Shown: positions 1 through 8,573 of the stretch, piece after piece
How the letters are laid out: every line of letters begins with the position of its first letter
Numbering within the stretch: position 1 is the stretch's first letter
Assembly: GCF_009296175.1 (NCBI RefSeq)
Contig: NZ_VOSK01000049.1
Span: 1 to 33,019, forward strand
Source of the DNA: Microvirga tunisiensis
Lineage (GTDB): Bacteria > Pseudomonadota > Alphaproteobacteria > Rhizobiales > Beijerinckiaceae
Direction: 5' to 3'
Length of the DNA: 33,019 nt
Position numbers and translations under genes: made by a program
Notes under the pieces: generated by a model
The model's database searches: none
The model's input: the letters and a program-made list of their open reading frames with translations, nothing else
What the model was told of the DNA's origin: nothing

Positions 1-71
1 CCCAACAGCTCCAGCACCAACCGCTTCAGATCGGCGTTCGACAGGCCATCAAGATCCGGGGCCGGTGACAT
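1..71 (-). CDS. IS66-family transposase (TnpC), N-terminal fragment running off the window
   Basis: An ATG on the minus strand at 71 opens a frame of 23 codons that leaves the window. The peptide begins MSPAPDLDG and continues with LKRLVLELL. This resembles the usual N-terminus of IS66-family TnpC transposases, where a short Pro/Asp/Leu-rich start precedes a leucine-rich helix. The catalytic DDE part would lie outside the window. The call rests on remembered family resemblance over a very short stretch. Its position next to a tRNA-derived fragment and other IS remnants fits a mobile element. Confidence 0.5.
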   Translation of the reverse strand, partial: MSPAPDLDGLSNADLKRLVLELL

Positions 72-177
72 GCAGGGGATTGAATCAGAATTGTCGCTGC
101 GCCGGAACCCCGACCCGCCAGCTCAGCCCGGACTTTTGCCAATGTTACGGAAAATGCCGGTAACCCTTTGATCTTGT

Positions 178-230
178 TGGTGAGCGCGCTGGGACTCGAA
201 CCCAGGACCCTCTGATTAAAAGTCAGACGT
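178..230 (-). pseudogene. 3' half of a tRNA-Lys (TTT anticodon), possible integration scar
   Basis: Read on the minus strand, the sequence contains an anticodon stem-loop (TCTGA, loop CTTTTAA with anticodon TTT, TCAGA). It is followed by a perfect T arm (CTGGG, TTCGAGT, CCCAG), the 3' acceptor strand CGCGCTC, discriminator A and an encoded CCA. Upstream of the anticodon arm there is no D arm and no GAGCGCG to pair with the acceptor strand, so only the 3' half of the gene remains. Such 3' fragments are typical of attachment sites used by tyrosine integrases. It is not expected to make a working tRNA. Confidence 0.7.
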
Positions 231-368
231 TCTTCGCTATCGTAGTGGACCAAGCCTGGCCTGCCGCAACTGGTGCAAAAGTATAATGGCTCAACTGAGC
301 AGGACTTCCAGGATCTTTTCCACGACCCACCTCATTGGAAGACCAGACAAGGATGCAGGGTGAACGCA

Positions 369-1646
369 ATGGGCCTCACCGGCGCAGTGAGGAAATGGCT
401 GGGCGCAGTGATCCGGATGCTCGGCATCGCTGCCCGACCCGTGCAGGAGGCGCAAGGCGAAAGAGGCGTGGTCATCCATCCCTACCGCGGATATGGATCC
501 CGCTCTGAGGTTTTCCTAATTGGTCGGGTGTTCCGGCAATCGAGCCCGCACTTGGAGACCGGACGGGGAGACCTCCTGACTAACTTACGCAATATCGGTC
601 GGCGCATTGCCCGCCGCACGATCCCCAATGCTGTCGTGACAGCCCGGTTCTATGGTGCTGAAGAGACCTTCACCACCGATAAGGACGGCTATTTCCGGAT
701 CCATCTCTCCCCTGCCCTGCCGCCCCCGCCCGGCCGTTCGTGGCACACCATGGGACTGATGCTGCAGCAGCCCCAGGCGGTTCAGGCGCAGGCTCAGATC
801 TTCATCCCACCCGCCAGTTGCCGGTATGTAGTTATCAGCGACATCGATGACACGGTCATGTACACCGGTGTCGCCAACAAGCTCAGGATGCTGTGGCGCC
901 TGTTCGTCGAGGACGCGCAGAGCCGGGTGGCTTTCCCAGGGGTCGGGGCGTTGTACCGGGCCCTGCACGCTGGCGCCTCCGGCGACCAACAGAACCCCAT
1001 GCTTTATGTCTCACGCGCACCCTGGGGCATCTACGAGGTGCTGGAGGAGTTCTTCGATAAGCATGGCATCCCAGTTGGCCCAATCCTGTTCCTACGCGAA
1101 TGGGGCGTCTCCTGGACAAGTCCGCTGCCGCGCAAGGCCGAGGACCACAAGCGCGAGCTGATCCACAACATGCTGGCGCTTTATGGTGAGCTGCCCTTCA
1201 TTCTCATCGGCGACAGCGATCAGCACGATCCCGAGATCTACCGTCAAATTGTTGAGGAGCATCCCGGGCGGGTGCTGGCGGTCTACATTCGCAATGTCTC
1301 ACGGGATCCCAAGAGGACCAGAGAGATTGAGGACCTCGCCAAGGTTGTAGCTGGTGCTGGCAGCAGCCTGGTGCTGGCAGCCGACAGCGTGGCGATGGCC
1401 GAGCACGCTGCGAGCCTTAGTCTCGTTTCCCCAGAGACTGTCTCTGAAGTCCGGAACGAGAGAATGGCTACCGATCCGACTGAGCCTGAGTCGCAGACCT
1501 ACGGCATTCAGAAGTCTACTCCGACGAGGACAGCAGAGGCTGTAGCGCAGGGTGACTTGCAGGATCTGATTGAGAGCGGATCCGAGCCAATGCCGCCCAA
1601 TGTGATTGTCAAGACGCAGGCGCAGGAGCAGCTCAAGGAATCCTGA
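369..1646 (+). CDS. App1-like protein with DUF2183 phosphatase domain
   Basis: This 425-residue protein resembles bacterial proteins of the App1/DUF2183 family. Yeast App1 is a phosphatidate phosphatase of the HAD superfamily. The N-terminal part has the family feature HPYRGYGSRSEVFLIGR (about residues 37-53). The catalytic part contains the DxDxT motif SDIDDT (157-162), where the aspartates would act as nucleophile and acid/base. Downstream, YVSRAPWG and ILIGDSDQHDPEIY match later HAD motifs. The last roughly 80 residues are low-complexity and variable. An in-frame start exists at 273, but the ATG at 369 was preferred because a purine-rich stretch (AAGGATGCAGGG) lies just upstream and the added residues show no family features. 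The natural substrate in bacteria is not known. Confidence 0.85.
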   Translation: MGLTGAVRKWLGAVIRMLGIAARPVQEAQGERGVVIHPYRGYGSRSEVFLIGRVFRQSSPHLETGRGDLLTNLRNIGRRIARRTIPNAVVTARFYGAEETFTTDKDGYFRIHLSPALPPPPGRSWHTMGLMLQQPQAVQAQAQIFIPPASCRYVVISDIDDTVMYTGVANKLRMLWRLFVEDAQSRVAFPGVGALYRALHAGASGDQQNPMLYVSRAPWGIYEVLEEFFDKHGIPVGPILFLREWGVSWTSPLPRKAEDHKRELIHNMLALYGELPFILIGDSDQHDPEIYRQIVEEHPGRVLAVYIRNVSRDPKRTREIEDLAKVVAGAGSSLVLAADSVAMAEHAASLSLVSPETVSEVRNERMATDPTEPESQTYGIQKSTPTRTAEAVAQGDLQDLIESGSEPMPPNVIVKTQAQEQLKES

Positions 1647-1770
1647 TAGGCTGTGAGTGGCTGCTGGCTCACAATGCCAACCTTCAGGCGATTGGAACCT
1701 TAGCCGTTCTCAGCAGTCATCCTTGTGCAGCGCTTCAACCCAGGCCTGAACAATACCCGGAGGCTGATCG

Positions 1771-2376
1771 ATGGTTAGAGCCATCTCATCCATGATTGCA
1801 CTGCTCGGCGGCATCGTCCTAGCCGAACCAGCCGTCGCCGAGGTGTCGATCGTGATCGACAAGACGACACAGCGCATGACCGTGTCCGTCAATGGAGAGC
1901 AGCGCTATGCCTGGGCGGTCTCGACGGGCACGGTCGATTACTCCACACCGGCCGGCACATTCACGCCTTCACGGCTGGCCCGGGTGCATTACTCCCGGGA
2001 GTGGGACAACGCACCCATGCCGCACGCGATCTTCTTCACCGATGCGGGCCATGCCATTCACGGCAGCCGTGCCACGAACCACCTCGGGGCCCCAGCCTCG
2101 CATGGCTGCGTGCGGCTGGCGCCCAGGCATGCAAGCATTCTGTTTGATCTCGTGATGGTAGAAGGACCCGAGAACACGCGGGTCGAGATCACCGGAATGG
2201 ACCCGATCGGCACAGGGCTGGCGGGCGGGAATGGTGCCGGAAGTGACTACAGCCGCCTGACCAGCTTCGATCCACTTGAGGACGGGATTATGTCCGGCGG
2301 TAGCGGGCGTCGCTCTCAATCTGAGATTAGCAGAAATCCCTTAGGCGGCCGGCTCACTATAACAACAGGGCAGTGA
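1771..2376 (+). CDS. Periplasmic L,D-transpeptidase (YkuD domain)
   Basis: This 201-residue protein has an N-terminal signal peptide ending near AVAEV (residues 21-25), so it should be exported. The YkuD catalytic signature is clear: H97-G98 followed by S110-H111-G112-C113-V-R, with C113 as the predicted nucleophile. Enzymes of this family make 3-3 peptidoglycan cross-links or attach proteins to peptidoglycan stem peptides. The segment TVDYSTPAGTFTPSRL is the usual substrate-loop region before the catalytic part. The start at 1771 is supported by a GGAGG ribosome site 7 nt upstream. The glycine/serine-rich tail after residue 150 is not conserved. It appears to be monocistronic. Confidence 0.88.
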   Translation: MVRAISSMIALLGGIVLAEPAVAEVSIVIDKTTQRMTVSVNGEQRYAWAVSTGTVDYSTPAGTFTPSRLARVHYSREWDNAPMPHAIFFTDAGHAIHGSRATNHLGAPASHGCVRLAPRHASILFDLVMVEGPENTRVEITGMDPIGTGLAGGNGAGSDYSRLTSFDPLEDGIMSGGSGRRSQSEISRNPLGGRLTITTGQ

Positions 2377-2560
2377 TGCCGAGCGGGTGCGCCGCGCCAG
2401 ATCGGCAGATACCGGTCCAGCGAGCTTCGGTTGAAGATCTTCTCGGGCATGCCTCAAGCCCCTAACCCTCTGTTAACGCTGCTTCACAACAACTCTCTGG
2501 GACTAGGAGCCTCGGTCGGCTGGAGGGGTTTGCTGAGCAGTCAGGTTTTCGAGGAATCCA

Positions 2561-2854
2561 ATGATCAGGAACGCCCTCCCCTCACGAGTCTTGTTGCCCT
2601 GTTGATGACTGCCGGATGGCAGCCTGCTGCGGCTGCCAGTTTCGACTGCTCCGAAGCTGAGACTGCTGACGAGAAGGCAGTGTGTGTCGATCGGAAGCTG
2701 AACGACGAGGATGTCGAGATGGCAGTCCTCTACACCCAGCTCAAGCCGTTGCTTGGCATCCGTGCCCCCAATACTGAACAGCGAAGTGCGGGAATGCTTA
2801 GTTCATGCGCTTGACGAATGTGGCGATGCGGGGTTCCGTAGCAAATACAACTGA
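2561..2854 (+). pseudogene. Frameshifted small secreted protein, LprI/DUF1311-like
   Basis: Three segments in two frames add up to one small secreted protein of about 97 residues. From the ATG at 2561 comes MIRNALPSRV in one frame. From about 2590 the other frame gives LVALLMTAGWQPAAAA, the rest of a signal peptide. It continues as SFDCSEAETADEKAVC, the Cys-x-x-Ala...Glu-x-x-x-Cys pattern of LprI (DUF1311) proteins. After about 2766, at a run of five C, coding returns to the first frame (LNSEVRECLVHALDECG...) and stops at 2852-2854. The pair of shifts cancels, so total length is conserved. A real pseudogene and sequencing error are both possible. An unshifted reading uses a TTG at 2431 and ends at 2814. 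The 3' end overlaps the convergent LysR gene. Confidence 0.5.
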
Positions 2855-3825
2855 TGCGCAGAACCTTGTCTGAAGGCAACGTAATGGGCATTCGGCTCAC
2901 GATCGCCCTCGGTAAAACGCGGTGACGGCTCCAGTCCAGGTACCTGGACCATACCCGCAACAACATGGTCCAAAAGAGCGCGAACTTTGCGGGGGACAAA
3001 CCGCCCTGACGAATAGACCGCATGCAGGTCCATCGGCGAATAGGCGTAGTCTTCCATAACCCGCACTAGCTCACCGCTCTCGAGCAGGTCCTGAACCAGC
3101 GGCAGTTGCACTCCGCCAACGCCGAGCCCTGCTCGCAGCGCTTCCATAAGAACGAACGAGTTATTTGCCCGGAAGCTTGATTTGACATCGACCGCGACCG
3201 GACCCTGAGGGCCGATCAGGGTCAGATGCTCGCCCGCAGCCGTCCAGCTGAAGCGGACATGGTCGTGCCGGGCGAGTTCGTCCGGCGTTGTCGGACTCCC
3301 ATGGGCCGCGACATAGCCCGGTGAAGCGACGAGGATCCGCGATACCGATCCAAGCTTCCGCGCGATGAGCCCTGAGGAGGCGAGTGTTTCGAGACGCAAC
3401 GCCACGTCCACGCCCTCCTCAATCAGATCGGCCAGATGGTCGTCGAGGATCAGTTCGACCATGAGACCCGGATGTTGGCGATGGAACTCCACAATGAGCG
3501 GGGCAAGATACCTCTGTCCCAGTCCGCTGGGTGCCTGCACGCGCAGACTGCCCTTGAGCTCGCTCGAGAGACTGAGGAGGTCGTCCTCGACCTCGGCCAC
3601 CTCGTCCAGGATCTGCCGAGAGCGCGCAAGGTACGTCTCCCCGCTTGCCGTCAGCGTCAGCTTGCGCGTGCTGCGGTTGAGCAGGCGGGTCCGGAGATGA
3701 CGCTCAAGACCTGCAATCTGCTGGCTCACAGCCGGCTGCGTCAGGCCGAGTTCACGAGCAGCCGCCGATAGGCTGCCCCGTTCCGCCACCCGCACGAAGG
3801 TGGCCATTGCCGCGAAGCGGTTCAT
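2803..3825 (-). CDS. LysR-family transcriptional regulator
   Basis: The first 60 residues form a LysR winged helix-turn-helix (MNRFAAMATFVRVAERGSLS, then AARELGLTQPAVSQQIAGLE). An effector-binding domain follows to about residue 295 (GSLRVQAPSGLGQRYLAPLI, LILDDHLADLIEEGVDVALR). Such proteins usually sense a small molecule and control a divergent gene, here the aldo/keto reductase at 3949. The ATG at 3825 was chosen because LysR proteins begin at this point; a frame-open start at 3882 adds 19 unrelated residues. The C-terminus runs about 45 residues past the normal family end and overlaps the opposite LprI-like gene, suggesting loss of the original stop codon. Confidence 0.9.
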   Translation of the reverse strand: MNRFAAMATFVRVAERGSLSAAARELGLTQPAVSQQIAGLERHLRTRLLNRSTRKLTLTASGETYLARSRQILDEVAEVEDDLLSLSSELKGSLRVQAPSGLGQRYLAPLIVEFHRQHPGLMVELILDDHLADLIEEGVDVALRLETLASSGLIARKLGSVSRILVASPGYVAAHGSPTTPDELARHDHVRFSWTAAGEHLTLIGPQGPVAVDVKSSFRANNSFVLMEALRAGLGVGGVQLPLVQDLLESGELVRVMEDYAYSPMDLHAVYSSGRFVPRKVRALLDHVVAGMVQVPGLEPSPRFTEGDREPNAHYVAFRQGSAHQLYLLRNPASPHSSSA

Positions 3826-3842
3826 CAGGGCCCATCTCAAAG

Positions 3843-3857
3843 TATTGCTTATCAATG
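3843..3857. promoter_or_regulatory. Possible LysR box between lysR and aldo/keto reductase
   Basis: In the divergent intergenic space the sequence TATTGCTTATCAATG contains the inverted repeat ATTG-N5-CAAT, which fits the T-N11-A pattern of LysR-type binding sites. It lies 18 bp upstream of the lysR start and about 92 bp upstream of the reductase start. That position is suitable for autoregulation and control of the divergent gene. The motif is short, so chance is possible. Confidence 0.4.
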
Positions 3858-3948
3858 ATAGTAGAGGGAACCGCCTACGCAAACAATGGTGAATAGCTCA
3901 TGTCTTCTCCCGACAACACACCCTCGCAGTGCGGAACAGGAGATCGAC

Positions 3949-4983
3949 ATGGAGTACAGACGTTTAGGAGCCTCCGGCTTGCAAGTTCCGGCCCTAAGCT
4001 TCGGGGCTGGAACCTTCGGCGGCCAGGGCCCCCTCTTCGGTGCGTGGGGACAAACGGATGCGCAGGCGGCGCGTCGGCTGGTCGACATCTGCCTGGGGGC
4101 CGGTGTCACGCTGTTCGATACAGCCGACGTATACTCGAATGGAGCATCCGAAGAGGTTCTAGGCCAAGCGATCAAAGGCCGCCGGGACAAGATCTTGATC
4201 TCGACCAAGACCAGCCTGCCGATGGGGGAAGGACCGAATGAGGCAGGCTCCTCCCGCTCTTACCTGATCAGGGCATGCGAGGCTGCTCTGCGCCGACTTG
4301 GCACTGACTATATCGACCTCCTTCAACTACACGCCTTCGACGCAGGCACCCCTGTCGAGGAGCTGCTGGCGACCCTCGACGGTCTCATCCGGGCTGGAAA
4401 GGTCAGGTATGTCGGCGTTTCCAACTTCTCAGGCTGGCAGGTAATGAAGTCGCTGGCTGCTGCCGACAGGCATGGTTGGTCACGCTATGTTGCCCACCAA
4501 GTCTATTACTCACTGGTCGGGCGCGACTACGAGTGGGAACTCATGCCGCTTGGGCTGGATCAGGGCGTTGGAGCCTTGGTGTGGAGCCCGCTCGGCTGGG
4601 GACGGCTGACCGGGATGATCCGGCGGGGACAGCCGCTGCCGCAGGGCAGCCGGCTGCACGAGACCGCAGGCTTTGGTCCTCCAGTCGACGATGACCAACT
4701 GTTCCGTATCGTAGACGTCCTTGATGGGATTGGGGAAGAGACTGGCAAGTCTGTACCTCAAATCGCCATCAACTGGCTGCTGCAACGGCCGACGGTGTCT
4801 TCGGTCATTATCGGTGCCCGCAACGAGGAGCAGTTGCGCCAGAACCTAGGTGCTATCGGCTGGACACTCACGCCCGACCAACTGGCGCGGCTGGATACGG
4901 TCAGTTCTGTCACGGCACCCTACCCGTACTTCCCTTACCGCCGCCAGGAGGGCTTCGCGCGATTGAACCCACCAGCTGTCTAA
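3949..4983 (+). CDS. Aldo/keto reductase
   Basis: This 344-residue NAD(P)H-dependent oxidoreductase of the aldo/keto reductase superfamily is close to the YhdN/Kv-beta-like group. The four catalytic residues are in place: D57 and Y62 in FDTADVYSNG, K87 in ISTKTS and H128 in DLLQLHAFD. The cofactor-binding C-terminal segment SSVIIGARNEEQLRQNL is also typical. The ATG at 3949 has an AGGAG site 6-10 nt upstream; the frame is open to 3886, but those residues are not conserved. The gene is divergent from the LysR regulator, which probably controls it. Substrate is unknown. Confidence 0.92.
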   Translation: MEYRRLGASGLQVPALSFGAGTFGGQGPLFGAWGQTDAQAARRLVDICLGAGVTLFDTADVYSNGASEEVLGQAIKGRRDKILISTKTSLPMGEGPNEAGSSRSYLIRACEAALRRLGTDYIDLLQLHAFDAGTPVEELLATLDGLIRAGKVRYVGVSNFSGWQVMKSLAAADRHGWSRYVAHQVYYSLVGRDYEWELMPLGLDQGVGALVWSPLGWGRLTGMIRRGQPLPQGSRLHETAGFGPPVDDDQLFRIVDVLDGIGEETGKSVPQIAINWLLQRPTVSSVIIGARNEEQLRQNLGAIGWTLTPDQLARLDTVSSVTAPYPYFPYRRQEGFARLNPPAV

Positions 4984-5042
4984 CGCCACAGCACTCAGCT
5001 ACCCTCGATGACAGGTGACAGTCCGCTTGGAATGGCTGTCGG

Positions 5043-5669
5043 CTATGCGAGACCAGCAGGATCGTTCACACGTGTGATGCGATCAAACGCGGCCAGTGCA
5101 TGGGCCACAACCGCCGTCAGCTCCTCGCGGGTGGCACCATCCCGCGCCTGGATCGAAATTCCATGCACCACCGTGGCGTAGTAGGCTGCAAGCGAAGCGG
5201 CATCCGCATCCGGCGGCAACAGACCATCAGCAATCGCAGCCTCGAACTTCAGCCGCAGGGTATCCTGCAAGGTGCGGCGCATCTCCTTCAGTTCCTGCCG
5301 GATCCCGTCATTTTCAGGAGCGCAATGGGTGGCACCCAGCGCAATCATGCAGCCCTGGGGCCGCCCCTGTTGCGTCGAGCATCCGATGGAGGCGTTCAGC
5401 ATGCCCGCCAGCCCCTCCCGCAAGGTTGGGGCCTCCATGAGAGCGCGGAAGGTCCCTGCTGCCGCTGTCTCACTGAAGTGGCACACCGCCTCCAGATAGA
5501 GAGCCTCTTTTGACCTGAAGGCAGCATAGAGGCTTGGCGAGCTGATGCCCATTGCGGTGGTGAGATCGGTCATGGACGAGCCCTCAAAGCCATGCTGCCA
5601 GAACACCTCCATGCCCCGCTTGAGGGCTACGGTGCGGTCAAACGCGCGCGGACGGCCTCGGGACGACAT
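5043..5669 (-). CDS. TetR-family transcriptional repressor
   Basis: The 208-residue protein opens with the TetR helix-turn-helix (residues about 8-55: RGRPRAFDRTVALKRGMEVF, then ITSPSLYAAF-type recognition helix SSPSLYAAFRSKEALY). A ligand-binding domain follows. TetR repressors of this type usually sit divergent to the genes they control. Here those are the SDR dehydrogenase at 5770 and the NepI-like pump at 6683, a common arrangement for efflux/detoxification modules. Two near-identical candidate operators lie in the 100-bp intergenic region. It converges with the aldo/keto reductase. Confidence 0.93.
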   Translation of the reverse strand: MSSRGRPRAFDRTVALKRGMEVFWQHGFEGSSMTDLTTAMGISSPSLYAAFRSKEALYLEAVCHFSETAAAGTFRALMEAPTLREGLAGMLNASIGCSTQQGRPQGCMIALGATHCAPENDGIRQELKEMRRTLQDTLRLKFEAAIADGLLPPDADAASLAAYYATVVHGISIQARDGATREELTAVVAHALAAFDRITRVNDPAGLA

Positions 5670-5679
5670 CAGCTCTCCT

Positions 5680-5760
5680 TTTCTGTGCTGATCATTATAT
5701 AAATCGATTGACAGCCTTCCGCAACTCGCTCACCATTTCTGTGTCGATCAACACATAAAT
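5680..5760. promoter_or_regulatory. Two repeated TetR operator candidates with divergent promoter
   Basis: Two 25-bp direct repeats, 5680-5704 and 5736-5760, share TTTCTGTG, then GATCA, then ATAAAT (19 of 25 positions identical). The second contains the near-perfect palindrome TGTGTCGATCAACACA (5740-5755). The first overlaps a TATAAT on the minus strand (5694-5699), a likely -10 box for tetR. A TTGACA (5708-5713) between the repeats could be a rightward -35 box. This is the expected layout for TetR repressing itself and the SDR/pump genes. Confidence 0.65.
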
Positions 5761-5769
5761 GAGTCGAGC

Positions 5770-6516
5770 ATGACTTCGAACAGCAAACGCGTCGCATTGG
5801 TGACCGGTGGCAGCAGGGGCATAGGCGCGGCAATCGTCCGGCGCTTCGCAGCTGACGGCATTGAGGTTGCCTTTACCTATACGACTAACGCCCGGCTCAG
5901 CGGATCAGGCTGTCACTCAGGTCTTCGAGGCCGGTGGGCGGGCTAAGGCCTATGCTGCGGATGCGGGAGACACCGACGCTATCCAGGATGTGGTTCGTCA
6001 GGTTGTGGCCGACTTCGGCCGTCTTGACATTCTCGTGGCCAATGCCGGGATCATGGTGAGCGGTCCTCCTGAGGACGTCACCGTTGATGCTTTTGATCGC
6101 CTGATGGCCGTCAACGTCCGCGGTGTCTTCTTCGCCGCGACCGCCGCTGCACAGGTCATGTCGGAGGGTGGCCGGATCGTCAGCATCGGCAGTTGTCTCG
6201 CCGAGCGCAGCGCAGCGCCGGGCCCGGCACGACAGCCTATACGCTCTCCAAGGCTGCTCTGGTCGGCATGACACGTGGCCGTGCCCATGATTTCGCCCCT
6301 CGAGACATCACCGTCAACCTTGTGCATCCTGGGCCGACTGACACCGATATGAACCCCGCCACCAGCGAACGAGCTGCCAGGCAGAGGACCAAGATCGCTC
6401 TGGGCCGGTACGGTTCGGCGGATGAGATTGCCAGCGCTGTCGCTTACCTAGTTAGCCCGGCAGCGAGCTTCGTCAGCGGTGCGACACTGGCGGTGGACGG
6501 CGGCTTCGCAGCCTGA
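5770..6516 (+). pseudogene. SDR-family oxidoreductase broken by two compensating frameshifts
   Basis: The gene encodes a classical short-chain dehydrogenase, but in pieces. From 5770 the first frame gives the cofactor motif TGGSRGIG and runs out near 5890. The next frame carries ADQAVTQVFEAGGRAKAYAAD, VANAG and the SIGSCLAE strand to about 6220. The first frame then resumes with the catalytic YTLSK and ends DGGFAA at 6516. The overall length (about 248 residues) matches the family, so one inserted and one lost base explain it. It is the first gene of the unit divergent from tetR. Without suppression, no active enzyme can be made. Sequencing error cannot be excluded. Confidence 0.75.
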
Positions 6517-6682
6517 CCCTATCGCAGAACAATCCAGAACAGTTTGGCGACTACGGTGCGGACCTCCTTTCGGAGGCGCCGGGTCCTTCGCTTGTGCTTC
6601 TCACCGTGTGAGTGACCGCAATCACCATGCGTCTCAGCACGAGCCATCAGGCCTTCGTATTGGATCACAAAAGGACGATCAG

Positions 6683-7591
6683 ATGATTGAAATGTGTGAA
6701 GCCGAGGGGGCACCTCAGACGCAGGATCAGCCTGCTTGGGGCGCTGTGTTTGCTATGACGCTGGGCGTCTTTGGCCTGGTGACGGCTGAGTTCCTGCCTG
6801 CCAGCCTCTTGACACCGATGGCAGCGGATCTGGGCTTCACTGAAGGAATAGCTGGGCAGGCTGTGACCGCAACAGCGGTTGTTGGCATGATGACAAGTCT
6901 CCTCATCTCCGCCGCCACGAGCCGGATTGATCGCCGTATCGTGCTCCTAGCTTTCTCGGTCCTGCTGATTGCCTCAAATCTGCTGGTGGCTTTCGCGGTT
7001 GACCTGCCCCTCCTCCTGCTGGGCCGTGTGTTGCTGGGCATCGCGATTGGTGGATTCTGGACCATGTCGGCTGCGGTGACGATGCGGCTTGTGCCGGAGG
7101 TGCATGTACCCCGAGCCCTGTCAATGATCTTCAGCGGCGTCTCGGCGGCAACGGTTCTTGCGGCACCTGTCGGCAGCTTTCTGGGTGACATCATCGGGTG
7201 GCGCAGCGTGTTCGTGATTGTCGCGGCCTTGGGTGCTGTGACGCTAATCGTCCAATTCATGTCTCTCCCGCGCATGGCACCCACCGGTCTGACAGGTCTG
7301 CGCACGCTCATCGATGTGGTGGCGCGTCCTGGCGTGGCGGTTGGCATGATCGCCGCGATGCTGATCTTCAGTGGGCACTTTGCCTTCTTCACCTACATCC
7401 GTCCGTTTCTTGAGACCGTCACGGGGGTGGGGATCAACACCGTATCAGCTATTCTACTCGGATTTGGGAGCGCCAACTTCGTCGGTACACTGCTGGCCGG
7501 AGTACTGCTCGGGCGCAGTCTGCGGTTGACCCTGACAATTATGCCGCTGCTGATGGGTGTTCTTGGGCTGGGCCTGGTTGCTTTGGGTAGC
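6683..7591 (+). pseudogene. NepI-like MFS efflux transporter, 5' part, interrupted by IS481-type element
   Basis: The segment encodes the first 303 residues of a major facilitator of the DHA1 type. It closely resembles E. coli NepI, a purine ribonucleoside exporter (EFLPASLLTPMAADLG, then GGFWTMSAAVTMRLVP, then GHFAFFTYIRP). The ATG at 6683 follows an AAGGA site. The reading frame is intact until codon AGC at 7589-7591, where the insertion sequence begins. Removing the element and one target copy joins this part in frame to the segment starting at 8687, giving a 401-residue protein close to the family length. The pump was therefore intact before the insertion. Regulation by the neighbouring TetR is likely. 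Confidence 0.85.
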
Positions 7592-8573
7592 TGTCTGGAT
7601 GCGAGACCTCCTTGGCATGAGCGATGACCTGGAGGGCTGGCGGCAACGCGTCTGCATCGGGTGGCTTGTAGCGGCGGTTGGCGAGCTTCGGCTCGGCGGC
7701 CAGGCGGCTGCGCACCACCTCATCCGGTGCTCGCCCCTTCAGCACGCGCTGACGTCTCCTGTTGTAAGCCTGATTGAAGCCCTTGAGCAGCGTCTCGAGA
7801 TCCCGATGGCTATAGATCGTGATGCCGAGCACCTCGCGCTGCACCCGCCCGTTGAAGCGCTCCACGAGACCATTGGTTTGCGGTGTATACGGCTTGGTCC
7901 TGCGGTGCTCCAGCTTCAGCTGGCGGCAGGCCTCTTCAAAGCCATCGGCGGTAAAGCAGGATCCTCTGTCGGTGAGCACGTGCGTGATCTTGAAGGGAAA
8001 CGCGCGGACCGCCTCTTTCAGGAAGGCGACCGCGCTGGTGGCCAGCTCATCGTCCTTGACGGCCAGATGCACCCACCGTGAGCAGCGGTCGATGGCCACA
8101 TACAAATAGCGCTTGCGGCGCTCGCCGTTGGCGGTCTGCAGCTTGGGCAGGTGCTTGATGTCGATGTGCACGAAGCCGAGATCGTAATCCTTGAACGTGC
8201 CGCTCCGGCGCTGGCGCTGCTGCGCCGGGGGCAATCGTCCCAGACCCTCGGCCTTGAGGATGCGGTAGACGGCATCGCGGTTGAGATGCGGCAGGAAATG
8301 GCTGACCACAAACGTGAGGTCATCGAGCGGAAAGCCGGTGGCCTGGCGCAGGGCACAGACGATGGCGCGCTCCTCGTCCGTGGCTTTCCAGGGCAGCTTG
8401 TGCGGCCGGCTGCTATGGTCCTGGCAGTCCTGGGCTCCGCGCTTGCGCCACTTGCGGATGGTCTCGGTGCTCACGCTGAAGCGCTGGGCCAGCACGCCGG
8501 TGGGCTCTCTCGAGCGGGCGATCTCCTGGCGGACAGCGGGGGTGGTGCGGGCTTGCGGATGAAGGGAGTGCAT
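7539..8573 (-). CDS. IS481-family transposase
   Basis: The protein has an N-terminal helix-turn-helix (GVLAQRFSVSTETIRKWRKR) and an rve-type integrase core. DDE residues are visible in FVHIDIKHL, VLTDRGSCF and NGLVERFNGRV. The ATG at 8573 has AGGAGG five bases upstream; an in-frame GTG at 8576 is possible. The element itself ends at 7592, but there is no stop codon inside it. The frame continues for about 17 residues into the interrupted transporter gene and stops at 7539-7541. Its C-terminus is therefore supplied by the target. Confidence 0.9.
   Translation of the reverse strand: MHSLHPQARTTPAVRQEIARSREPTGVLAQRFSVSTETIRKWRKRGAQDCQDHSSRPHKLPWKATDEERAIVCALRQATGFPLDDLTFVVSHFLPHLNRDAVYRILKAEGLGRLPPAQQRQRRSGTFKDYDLGFVHIDIKHLPKLQTANGERRKRYLYVAIDRCSRWVHLAVKDDELATSAVAFLKEAVRAFPFKITHVLTDRGSCFTADGFEEACRQLKLEHRRTKPYTPQTNGLVERFNGRVQREVLGITIYSHRDLETLLKGFNQAYNRRRQRVLKGRAPDEVVRSRLAAEPKLANRRYKPPDADALPPALQVIAHAKEVSHPDSYPKQPGPAQEHPSAAA
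7586..7591. repeat. Target-site duplication GGTAGC, left copy
   Basis: GGTAGC immediately left of the IS481-type element repeats exactly at 8681-8686. In the transporter frame it encodes Gly-Ser, and using one copy restores the reading frame. Confidence 0.85.

Noticed and set aside
585..989. Long antisense frame inside the App1-like gene
   Set aside because: It is a shadow of high-GC coding on the other strand. The App1 frame has catalytic motifs.
6563..6576. CCTCC-TTTC-GGAGG hairpin between the broken SDR and the pump
   Set aside because: The stem is short, no T run follows, and it lies inside a presumed co-transcribed unit. It is too weak to call a terminator.
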